A stretch of 12,390 bases of DNA, from NCBI GenBank assembly GCA_964357355.1, contig CAYHKY010000045.1, positions 1 through 12,390 on the forward strand. The letters run 5' to 3'. Of the stretch, positions 5,135 to 12,390 are shown piece by piece. The position numbers and the translations under genes were made by a program. Position 1 is the first letter of the stretch. Each line of letters starts with the position of its first letter. Origin of the DNA: CAYHKY01 sp964357355. Lineage in GTDB: Bacteria > Patescibacteriota > Microgenomatia > UBA10105. The notes below the pieces were generated by a model. That model saw only the letters and a program-made list of their open reading frames with translations. It ran no database searches and had not been told where the DNA came from.

Positions 5135-8100
5135 GCTTTGCCCGATCATGGCTAACAGGAATAAGTTTACCGATAATCACATTTTCTTTTAATCCTATAA
5201 GCCTGTCTTCTTTGCCAGCAATACTTGCATCAGTCAAAACATTGGTTGTTTCCTGAAATGATGCAGCTGAAAGCCATGAACTAGTATAAAGCGCCGCTCT
5301 GGTTATACCCAGAATCACCACTTGAGCGGTAGCCGGTTCTCCACCTTCTGCCAAAATTTTGGCGTTTTCTTCTTCAAACACAAGTTTGTCTATCAATTCT
5401 CCCGGCAGCAACGTCGTATCACCTGATGTTTCAATACGAACTTTGTCACTCATTTCTCTGACTACAACTTCGAAATGTTTATCGTTGATAGGTATTCCTT
5501 GAGACTCATATACTTTTTGTACCTCGTCAATTAGGTATCTTTGGGCTCCGTGTAATCCGCGAACTCCCAACACTTCTTTGATATCTAAAAATCCGATCGT
5601 TAATTGTGCACCGACACTTACAAGCTCTCCATCTTTAACAAGCACTTCGCTTGTAACTGGAATTTGATATTCCCTGACTTCAACCGGTTTAATGCCAACA
5701 CTTTTTACTTGTATTACTCGTGATCCATCTTCTTTTTCCAAAACTTCGACTTTACCTGAAATCTCAGATAAAGGTGAAAGAATCTTTGGCATCCGACATT
5801 CAAATAATTCTTCAACCCGTGGAAGTCCCTGCGTCACATCAAGTCCGACGATTCCTCCAGCGTGTTTAACCCGCATCGTTAGTTGTGTTCCTGGTTCACC
5901 GATAGATTGAGCTGCCACAATACCAACAGGCACACCCATTTCTACCAATACTCGGGTAGCAAAATCACGTCCGTAACAGCGCGCGCATAACCCATATTTG
6001 GCTTTGCAAGTCAATGGAGAACGCACTACTACTCCTTCGATATCATGTTTATTCAATATATCGGCTTCGTTTTGTGTAAGTTGGGTACCGGCTGTTAATA
6101 AAGTTTTTTTACCTTTAACAACATCTTCAGCTAAAAAGCGCCCCAGAATTCTGGATATAAATGTAGCTTGGCGTTTTTCGGTGCGTGAAATTTCCAGCCC
6201 GTCTTTGGTTTTACAATCATCCAGACGAATGATTGCATCATGTGATACGTCAACCAAACGCCTTGTCAGATATCCGGCGTCTGCAGTTTTGAGAGCTGAA
6301 TCTGTCAACCCTTTACGTGAACCTCTCGTTGATGTCACATATTCAAAAATTGACAGTCCTTCACGAAAGTTGGATTTAGTCGGCAATTCTACAATTTTGC
6401 CCAGTGGGTCAACGACAAGTCCCCGCATGGCGGCAAGTTGTTTCAATTGGTCTTTTGATGCCCGGGCGCCTCCTGATTCAATAATGATTCTTACTGGATT
6501 TGACTTTGGTAAACGTGCCCACGTTTCATCGGCGATTTTTTCCGTGATCTCAATCCAAATCTCATTTGCCAATCTTTTCTTCTCTTCAAGAGTGATCAGA
6601 CCTTGTTGATAATTCTCATCGACTTCGGTGACCCGCTTTTCCGCCTCGACTATGATATCTGCCTTGTGCGGTATCATTTCATTATCAAATACGGATAGAG
6701 ATACTCCGCCGGCTTGAGTAGCTCCCCAAAAACCAAAATTTTTGAGCTTATCGATGAGATTGGCAACATCCTCTTGCGAAAGAACGTCAAGTGCGCGCGT
6801 AATAAGCTGCTTGATTGAGGCTGCTTTGACAGGTTCATTAATAAATTGTAATTCCTGAGGAAGTAACTCGTTAAATAAAATTCTGCCCACAGTCGTTGTC
6901 AAAAGAACACCATTTATCCTCACCCGCATCGGCATCCGGATCTGAATTTTTTCGAGTTGCTGAGCTAAAATTGCTTCTTGCGTCGATGCAAAAATAGGTA
7001 ATTCACTTTCCGGTTTATCTTCCACTAGCGGATCAATCATCGTCAGAAAATAACATCCTAAAGCCATATCTTTATTGGGTACTGTGATAGGTGAACCGTC
7101 AGCCGGCTTAAGCAAATTATTGACAGGCAACATAAGTGTCCGTGCTTCTTCCTGTGATTTCTTCGAAAGCGGAATGTGTACAGCCATTTGATCTCCGTCA
7201 AAATCTGCATTATATCCTGCACACACACATGGATGAACCCGTATCGCAGATCCTTCAATTAAAATGGGATAAAATGATTGGATCCCCAACTTATGAAGTG
7301 TAGGTGCACGGTTTAACAGGACTGGATGATCTTTGGTTATTTCCTCCAAAATATCAAACACTTCACCTTCACGCCTTTCAAGTACATTTTTTGCACTTTT
7401 AACATTGGGTGCAATACCGCGAGCAATAAGCTCTCGGAGTACAAAAGGCTTAAACATCTCCAAAGCCATTTCTTTCGGTAATCCGCATTGTGATAATTTC
7501 AATTCCGGACCGACGACGATAACGGATCGTCCTGAATAATCTACGCGTTTACCAAGCAAGTTTTGGCGGAACCTACCCTGTTTACCGCGAAGCATATCGG
7601 ATAAAGACCTAAGTGCTTGGGTTGCAGTACGTGAAGTCGGGCGTTGCGTTGTATCAATCAACGAATCTACCGCTTCTTGCAACATTCGCTTTTCATTTCT
7701 GAGAATGATTTCCGGCGCACCCAAATCCATCAAGTGTTTTAGTCTGTTATTGCGATTGATCACCCGGCGATAAAGATCATTAAGATCACTAGTTGCAAAC
7801 CTACCGCCAGTCAATTGCACCATAGGTCTAAGATCAGGCGGTATGACAGGTAATACCGTCAAAACCATCCATGCCGGATCAATCATGGCTTTTTTGAGAC
7901 CTTCGGCAATACGGAGTTGTTTGGTGGCTTTGATATGTCGTTGGCCTTTGGTTTTTTGCGCTTCTTCCCTAAGTTGCGCGGCAAGTTTGTCGAGTTCAAG
8001 ATCTTTTATGACTTCTAAAATTGCTTCAGCTCCCATGCCGATTGTGAAAAAACCTGCAGCTTTGTATTCCTGAAGCTTCAGATATTCATCTTCGGTCAAA

Positions 8101-8843
8101 AGCGTCATTTTTTTGATGGAACTTACAAGTTCGGTGAGTTTTTCAAGCATCTGTTTTACCCGTTCTTCTTCTTTGGCAGATTCATCGTCCAGTCTCGCCA
8201 GGCGCTGTTTTTCCTTCAGTGCAATTTCGGCCAAAGCCAAATCCCACGCTTCAGTATTTTTGATCCGTTCTTTGACTCCCTTACGCTCATCTTCAAATTC
8301 TTTCATTAAGCGTTTTTTGGAATTTTCAAGTTCGGATAATATTTCTTTTTTCTTGTCAGCTACTCTTTTATCCAGTTGTGCCAATATCTCTTTTTGTTTT
8401 TCCTCATCGGTAGAAAGTACCAAATACTGGGCAAAATAAATGACGCTTTCCAAAGACCTGGGTGTCATATCAAGAAGCAATGATAATTTTGAGGGTGCTC
8501 CCTTAAAAAACCAGACATGAGCAACAGGTGCTGCCAATGTGATATGCCCCATCCGTTCCCGGCGAACTTTTGATTGAGTTACTTCCACACCGCATTTATC
8601 ACAGATAATACCCCGATAGCGGATACGTTTGTACTTTCCGCAGTAACATTCCCAATCTTTGGTTGGACCAAAAATGCGTTCATCAAAAAGTCCGTCTTTT
8701 TCAGGTTTCAAAGTTCGGTAATTAATCGTCTCAGGTTTTGTAATTTCGCCATAAGACCAGTCTTTTATCACCTGGGGAGAAGCAAGGGTGATTTTGAGTC
8801 CTGCGAAATCAACGATATTTACAAATGTACCTTTTTTATCCAT
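5127..8843 (-). CDS. rpoC: DNA-directed RNA polymerase subunit beta'
   Basis: This is the beta' subunit, which carries the catalytic magnesium site of RNA polymerase. From ATG 8843 it is 1238 aa. Visible in order are zinc site 1 (C66, C68, C81, C84), a charged coiled-coil insertion in the clamp (about 147-247), switch-2 GKRVDYSGRSVIVVGP, the catalytic NADFDGDQ at 545-552 (D547, D549, D551), the bridge helix STRGSRKG near 838-845, zinc site 2 (C877, C946, C953, C956), and the trigger loop QLTMRVKHAGG with H994. The trigger loop runs directly into DVTQGLPRVEELFE, so the large proteobacterial insertion is absent. A GTG at 8852 would add three residues, but it lies inside the Shine-Dalgarno; GAGGAG at 8852-8857 is spaced 8 nt from the ATG, which decides the start. 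Translation is probably coupled to rpoB. The 3' end contains the -35 box of the rpsL promoter. Confidence 0.98.
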   Translation of the reverse strand: MDKKGTFVNIVDFAGLKITLASPQVIKDWSYGEITKPETINYRTLKPEKDGLFDERIFGPTKDWECYCGKYKRIRYRGIICDKCGVEVTQSKVRRERMGHITLAAPVAHVWFFKGAPSKLSLLLDMTPRSLESVIYFAQYLVLSTDEEKQKEILAQLDKRVADKKKEILSELENSKKRLMKEFEDERKGVKERIKNTEAWDLALAEIALKEKQRLARLDDESAKEEERVKQMLEKLTELVSSIKKMTLLTEDEYLKLQEYKAAGFFTIGMGAEAILEVIKDLELDKLAAQLREEAQKTKGQRHIKATKQLRIAEGLKKAMIDPAWMVLTVLPVIPPDLRPMVQLTGGRFATSDLNDLYRRVINRNNRLKHLMDLGAPEIILRNEKRMLQEAVDSLIDTTQRPTSRTATQALRSLSDMLRGKQGRFRQNLLGKRVDYSGRSVIVVGPELKLSQCGLPKEMALEMFKPFVLRELIARGIAPNVKSAKNVLERREGEVFDILEEITKDHPVLLNRAPTLHKLGIQSFYPILIEGSAIRVHPCVCAGYNADFDGDQMAVHIPLSKKSQEEARTLMLPVNNLLKPADGSPITVPNKDMALGCYFLTMIDPLVEDKPESELPIFASTQEAILAQQLEKIQIRMPMRVRINGVLLTTTVGRILFNELLPQELQFINEPVKAASIKQLITRALDVLSQEDVANLIDKLKNFGFWGATQAGGVSLSVFDNEMIPHKADIIVEAEKRVTEVDENYQQGLITLEEKKRLANEIWIEITEKIADETWARLPKSNPVRIIIESGGARASKDQLKQLAAMRGLVVDPLGKIVELPTKSNFREGLSIFEYVTSTRGSRKGLTDSALKTADAGYLTRRLVDVSHDAIIRLDDCKTKDGLEISRTEKRQATFISRILGRFLAEDVVKGKKTLLTAGTQLTQNEADILNKHDIEGVVVRSPLTCKAKYGLCARCYGRDFATRVLVEMGVPVGIVAAQSIGEPGTQLTMRVKHAGGIVGLDVTQGLPRVEELFECRMPKILSPLSEISGKVEVLEKEDGSRVIQVKSVGIKPVEVREYQIPVTSEVLVKDGELVSVGAQLTIGFLDIKEVLGVRGLHGAQRYLIDEVQKVYESQGIPINDKHFEVVVREMSDKVRIETSGDTTLLPGELIDKLVFEEENAKILAEGGEPATAQVVILGITRAALYTSSWLSAASFQETTNVLTDASIAGKEDRLIGLKENVIIGKLIPVSHDRAKLE

Positions 8844-8848
8844 ATATA

Positions 8849-11800
8849 TCACTCCTCACTTTCAATTTTGGGTACAACCACTTCACTAACCTCAACTGTT
8901 TCACTCCCACTGGCGTTAGCAAGCGCCTGGGCTGATACGAGTTGACTACCAACTTCGTCTTCAAGCATGTCTGCTATTTTTCTCGCTTGTTGTGTCACTA
9001 CGCCGATCGGTGTTACATTGAGTGAAAGCGCTTGCAATTCTTTCACTAGGACTTTGAAAGACTCCGGAACATTTGAAGCTGGAATATCAATACCTTTGAC
9101 AATTGCTTCAAATGCCTTTGCCCGCCCCACTACATCGTCACTTTTGATAGTTAACATTTCCTGAAGTGTATAGGCTGCCCGATGTGCTTCCAGTGCCCAT
9201 ACTTCCATTTCTCCCAAACGCTGTCCTCCCATTTGGGCTTTACCTCCCAAAGGTTGCTGAGTAACTAGTGAGTATGGACCAGTTGAACGTGCGTGGGTTT
9301 TATCCTCCACCATGTGGATAAGCTTCATGATGTAACCAATTCCCACTGCGACTGTCAGCGCAAACGGTTGACCGGTACGCCCGTCATAAAGAACAGTTTT
9401 GCCGTTAACCGGTAAATTTGCTTTTTTGAGTTCTTCAATTATCCGATCTTCGGAAACTTTTTCAAAGACGGGTACCGCAACTTTGTAGTTCAACTTATAT
9501 GCAGCTAGACCCAAATGCGCCTCGAGTAACTGACCTAAATTCATACGGGATAATACTGATAAAGGTGAAATAATGATATCAATAGGTGTTCCATCTTCCT
9601 GATATGGCATGTCAGCTGCGGGAACTATCTTCGAAATGACCCCTTTATTTCCATGCCGACCGGCCAACTTGTCACCCACGACCACTTTGCGGATTTGGGC
9701 AACTTTGATGATTATTTTACGATTGGTACCGGGTTCCAATTCATCCCCTTTGCTTTTATCTAAAACCTTGATGTCAATCACTGTACCTCTCTCTCCATGA
9801 GGCATTCGCAAACTGGTATCCCTGACTTCACGGGCTTTCTCACCAAATATTGCCCTCAAGAGTCTTTCCTCTGCAGTCAATTCTGTTTCACCTTTTGGCG
9901 CAATTTTACCGACTAGGATATCATTTGGTCCAACTTCTGCCCCGATTACAACAATTCCTTCTTCATCGAGATTTCGCAGTGCTTCTTCACCTACGTTGGG
10001 AATATCCCGGGTAGTTTCTTCAGTTCCTAATTTGGTTTCTACAACAGTAGCTTCATGTTCTTCAATGTTGATTGAAGTCAACAAATCTTCTTGCACCAAC
10101 CGATCGGAAATAACAATTGCGTCTTCATATCCAAGTCCATCAAAACTCATGTATGCAATCAAAAGATTTTGGCCTAAAGCTAGTTCCCCTAATTCACTTG
10201 CCGGCCCGTCAATGAGTATTTCTCCCACTTTGACCTTTTGTCCGGCATCGACAATTGGGCGTTGCGAGTAACTTGTTGATTGTGCAGAACGTTTAAATTT
10301 TTCAACCTTATATACATCTTCCCCTTGATTATCATTTAGTTTAACAATAACCTTTGCACCATCCACATAAGAAACGACACCGGCTCGTTTTGCTTTAACT
10401 ACCCGTTGCATGGCGGCGGCGGCGACAGACTCCATCCCGGTACCCACAATAGGAGAGTGAGGTTTAAGCAAAGGCACTGCTTGACACTGCATATGTGTTC
10501 CCATGAGTGCCCGATTCGCTTCATCATGGGCTAAAAATGGAATCAAAGAAGCCGATGTGCCTACCACTTGGCGCGGAATCAAATCAATATAATTTACTAA
10601 GTCACTGTTTAATTCAATAAATTCACCTTTGTACCTAATTGGTACACGCTCATCCAGAATATAACCATGTTCATCAACTGCCACTCCAGCATGTGTAATA
10701 CGGGTTTCCCACTCATCGTCTGCAGACAAGTAAACGGTTTCGTCAGTGACTCGACTTTTGATCACGGAACCCCGGTTTTCCTGAACAACACGACGATAAG
10801 GAGCTTCAAGAAATCCGTAGTCGTTTATCCGTGCATATAGAGCCATATATGTAACTAATCCAATATTTGGTCCTTCAGGGCTTCTGACCGGATCGATACG
10901 ACCGTACTGTGAAGAGTTGATGTCCCGAATAGAAAATGAAGCTCGCTCCCGAGAAATTCCACCGCTTCCCATGACGGTAAGGCGACGAAGATTGTCTACT
11001 TCAGACAAAGGATTAGTCTGATCAAGAATGGTAGATAATTGGCTTGTGCGGAAAAAATCATTAATTGCTGCAATTACAGGACGCGCATTAACGACCTGGG
11101 TAGGCATTAATTCTCCCTCAATTGCCAAGCTCATTTTTTCCCGAACTGTGCGCTCAAGTCTAAGCAATCCTACTCGAAATGCATTTATAGCTACCAACTC
11201 TCCCACTCGACGGACGCGACGATTCCCCAAATGATCAATATCATCCACATAACCAATACCTTTAGTTAGTCCGATGAGATAACGAACAGTGCCTACAATA
11301 TCTTCTTTTGTGAGAACCCACGATTCCCGGGAATTTGAAACAGACAGCTTAAGCTTTTTATTCATCTTGAAGCGTCCTACTCTTCCCAAATCATATCGGC
11401 GCGGATTAAAAAACATGTTTTGGAGAAGTTCCTGAGCATTTTCCAAAACAACCGGTTCTCCTGGTCTCATCTTTCGGTAAATTTCCAATACAGCTTCAAT
11501 ATGGCTTTTGGTGGGATCTTTCGCGAGAGTATTAACCGTAAATCCATGATCTGGATCAGTATCCACATCTTTTAACATCTGAATAATTTCCTCGTCCGTC
11601 CCAAATCCAACTGCACGAAGCAGTGTAGTAGCAGTGAATTTACGTCGGCGGTCAATTCGCACAGATATTACATCGTTTTTTGCCATGATAAATTCGAGCC
11701 AACTCCCGTGTGTTGGTCGGATTTCGGCTGAATAGAGGGTTCTTCCGCTTGTCGGATCAATATCACTTGTAAAATAAACACCGGGCGAACGGACGAGCTG

Positions 11801-12193
11801 GTTAACGACACATCTTTCAATGCCGTTGATGATAAAAGTGCCGGTCGCAGTCATCGCCGGAATGTCACCCAAAAAAACTTCCTGAGTCGCTGACTTACCA
11901 GTTTGTTTATTAAGAAGCGTTGCCTTCACTTTGAGAGGCATATCGAAAGTAACGCCTTTATTCAAAGCTTCAAGCGGAGAATACACGGGTTTACCAAATG
12001 TATATTCACCAAAACTTAATGACCAATTTTTACCGGTGAAATCATCAATAGGAGAAATTTCTGCGAGGAGTTCTTTTATGCCATTCTTAAGAAACCAGTC
12101 ATAAGATTCACGTTGTACCAACGTTAAATCCAACTCAGGAAGAAGTGCTGTTTTGTTACCCCAATACTGACGATGTGGAGCGTTTGACTTCAT
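8849..12193 (-). CDS. rpoB: DNA-directed RNA polymerase subunit beta
   Basis: This is the beta subunit of the core RNA polymerase, forming one side of the active-site cleft. From ATG 12193 it is 1114 aa, shorter than the E. coli protein because the large lineage-specific insertions are missing. Recognisable blocks in order are the lobe/protrusion segment with GVYF near residues 107-140, the rifampicin region around 385-413 (SQLSTILDQTNPLSEVDNLR), PEGPNIGLV, the acidic pair E690-D691 in YEDAIVIS, DKLAGRHGNKG at 841-851, and the C-terminal GGKAQMGGQRLGEMEVWALE block that packs on beta'. The frame is open up to an ATG at 12247, but those 18 extra residues do not look like RpoB and that ATG sits in a hairpin, so I prefer 12193, where MKSNAPHRQYWG begins. 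Neither start has a Shine-Dalgarno. The C-terminus is an acidic tail. The stop is TGA, 5 nt before the rpoC ATG. Rifampicin-pocket residues are atypical (see findings). Confidence 0.98.
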   Translation of the reverse strand: MKSNAPHRQYWGNKTALLPELDLTLVQRESYDWFLKNGIKELLAEISPIDDFTGKNWSLSFGEYTFGKPVYSPLEALNKGVTFDMPLKVKATLLNKQTGKSATQEVFLGDIPAMTATGTFIINGIERCVVNQLVRSPGVYFTSDIDPTSGRTLYSAEIRPTHGSWLEFIMAKNDVISVRIDRRRKFTATTLLRAVGFGTDEEIIQMLKDVDTDPDHGFTVNTLAKDPTKSHIEAVLEIYRKMRPGEPVVLENAQELLQNMFFNPRRYDLGRVGRFKMNKKLKLSVSNSRESWVLTKEDIVGTVRYLIGLTKGIGYVDDIDHLGNRRVRRVGELVAINAFRVGLLRLERTVREKMSLAIEGELMPTQVVNARPVIAAINDFFRTSQLSTILDQTNPLSEVDNLRRLTVMGSGGISRERASFSIRDINSSQYGRIDPVRSPEGPNIGLVTYMALYARINDYGFLEAPYRRVVQENRGSVIKSRVTDETVYLSADDEWETRITHAGVAVDEHGYILDERVPIRYKGEFIELNSDLVNYIDLIPRQVVGTSASLIPFLAHDEANRALMGTHMQCQAVPLLKPHSPIVGTGMESVAAAAMQRVVKAKRAGVVSYVDGAKVIVKLNDNQGEDVYKVEKFKRSAQSTSYSQRPIVDAGQKVKVGEILIDGPASELGELALGQNLLIAYMSFDGLGYEDAIVISDRLVQEDLLTSINIEEHEATVVETKLGTEETTRDIPNVGEEALRNLDEEGIVVIGAEVGPNDILVGKIAPKGETELTAEERLLRAIFGEKAREVRDTSLRMPHGERGTVIDIKVLDKSKGDELEPGTNRKIIIKVAQIRKVVVGDKLAGRHGNKGVISKIVPAADMPYQEDGTPIDIIISPLSVLSRMNLGQLLEAHLGLAAYKLNYKVAVPVFEKVSEDRIIEELKKANLPVNGKTVLYDGRTGQPFALTVAVGIGYIMKLIHMVEDKTHARSTGPYSLVTQQPLGGKAQMGGQRLGEMEVWALEAHRAAYTLQEMLTIKSDDVVGRAKAFEAIVKGIDIPASNVPESFKVLVKELQALSLNVTPIGVVTQQARKIADMLEDEVGSQLVSAQALANASGSETVEVSEVVVPKIESEE
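8852..8857 (-). promoter_or_regulatory. Ribosome binding site of rpoC
   Basis: GAGGAG sits 8 nt upstream of ATG 8843. The rpoB stop TGA (8849-8851) lies between it and the start, a classic arrangement for translational coupling. This site decides the rpoC start in favour of the ATG rather than the GTG at 8852, which overlaps the site itself. Confidence 0.85.
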
Positions 12194-12233
12194 TGCGGCG
12201 TTTAACGTAAAAACGGCAGTTTGAGAACGACAA

Positions 12234-12265
12234 AATAAAGCGTACATGAACTCGTACGCTTTATT
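12234..12265 (-). promoter_or_regulatory. Leader hairpin with U-rich tail before rpoB (possible attenuator)
   Basis: A perfect 12-bp inverted repeat, AATAAAGCGTAC / GTACGCTTTATT, encloses an 8-nt loop. In the transcript the GCGUAC/GUACGC core is followed by UUUAUUUUG and preceded by an A-rich arm, the layout of an intrinsic terminator. It lies roughly 12-43 nt after the predicted transcription start and well before the rpoB ATG at 12193. It could attenuate rpoBC transcription, protect the 5' end of the mRNA, or block the upstream ATG at 12247, part of which lies in its loop. Confidence 0.6.
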
Positions 12266-12283
12266 GCGTATTTACTTAAAGTT

Positions 12284-12313
12284 TTTATACCATAACATAT
12301 ATATCTTTGTCAA
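12284..12313 (-). promoter_or_regulatory. Promoter of rpoBC
   Basis: The -35 box TTGACA (12308-12313) is a perfect consensus. An 18-nt spacer leads to -10 TATAAA (12284-12289), preceded by TGG, which gives an extended -10. Transcription would start near 12277, about 84 nt before the preferred rpoB ATG. This is the best sigma-70-type promoter in the window, and it lies only 25 bp from the repeat array. Confidence 0.8.
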
Positions 12314-12337
12314 GAACTACTGCATAATAGTAAGGGT

Positions 12338-12390
12338 GTAAACTGACTTCTCAATTTTCGGTGGTTTCTGATTTCTCAATTTTCGCTTAA
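12338..12390. repeat. Two iterated 18-bp repeats behind a TGT tip; possible end of an IS21-like element
   Basis: CTGACTTCTCAATTTTCG (12343-12360) recurs with one mismatch as CTGATTTCTCAATTTTCG (12368-12385), a period of 25 bp. No copy lies to the left; a third copy would fall outside the window. TGT at 12338-12340 directly precedes the array. From family knowledge, IS21-type elements (istA/istB) end in TG and carry several iterated A/T-rich motifs bound by the transposase; this layout matches, but no transposase gene is in view. A regulatory operator array is the main alternative. Confidence 0.35.

Noticed and set aside
5998..6609. 203-codon open frame on the plus strand.
   Set aside because: It is antisense to a conserved part of rpoC, shows no family resemblance and no ribosome site; it is a shadow of the real gene. 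The same applies to the other plus-strand frames inside these genes.
8844..8852. GTG start of rpoC with a 4-nt overlap of the rpoB stop.
   Set aside because: The GTG is inside the GAGGAG ribosome binding site, which is ideally spaced from the ATG at 8843.
12194..12247. Upstream ATG of rpoB at 12247, adding 18 residues.
   Set aside because: The added residues do not resemble RpoB, the ATG lies in a stable hairpin loop and has no Shine-Dalgarno; the ATG at 12193 starts the family-like sequence.
12343..12385. CRISPR-like repeat-spacer unit.
   Set aside because: The repeats are 18 bp with a 7-bp gap, too short for CRISPR repeats and spacers, and only two copies are seen.

Overview
The window is a block of core information-processing genes, all on the minus strand. 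In transcription order from right to left they are rpoB (RNA polymerase beta), rpoC (beta'), rpsL (S12), rpsG (S7), fusA (EF-G), tuf (EF-Tu) and rpsJ (S10). This is the classical rpoBC-str arrangement running into the first gene of the S10 operon. No plus-strand gene, rRNA, tRNA, CRISPR array or complete mobile element is supported. TGA terminates rpoB and rpsG, so the standard bacterial code fits; the Gracilibacteria-type code with UGA as glycine does not.

The organism is a bacterium with moderate GC. The polymerase subunits lack the large proteobacterial insertions: RpoB is about 1114 aa and the RpoC trigger loop is uninterrupted. RpoB has 'THMQCQAVP' where most bacteria have an NMQRQ-type motif, and Shine-Dalgarno sequences are absent before most genes. 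My recollection of these families makes a Patescibacteria/CPR member, perhaps Microgenomates, the best guess. This is inference, not proof.

Region by region: 12338-12390 holds two near-identical 18-bp repeats behind a TGT tip, resembling the iterated end of an IS21-like insertion sequence that continues off the window. A strong promoter (12284-12313) reads into a 12-bp hairpin with a U-rich tail (12234-12265), then into rpoB, which I start at 12193. rpoB and rpoC are coupled: the rpoB stop lies between the rpoC Shine-Dalgarno and its ATG at 8843. A second good promoter overlaps the rpoC stop and drives rpsL-rpsG-fusA. A likely tuf promoter lies at the end of fusA. A perfect 11-bp hairpin separates tuf from rpsJ.

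The last 293 bases, downstream of rpsJ, are non-coding but organised. In minus-strand order they hold a palindrome, an extended -10 promoter, a possible pseudoknot, an intrinsic terminator that overlaps a 16-codon ORF, and a further stem-loop. This resembles either an attenuated leader for the next operon or a roughly 90-nt small RNA, and it is the most likely place for something undescribed.

Together the genes make the transcription core, two small-subunit proteins of the decoding centre and head (S12, S7), the S10/NusE protein that links ribosome and polymerase, and the two main elongation GTPases. Divergent residues at known drug or catalytic sites (RpoB rifampicin pocket, S12 streptomycin site, RpoC bridge helix and trigger loop) are the most notable protein-level observations.
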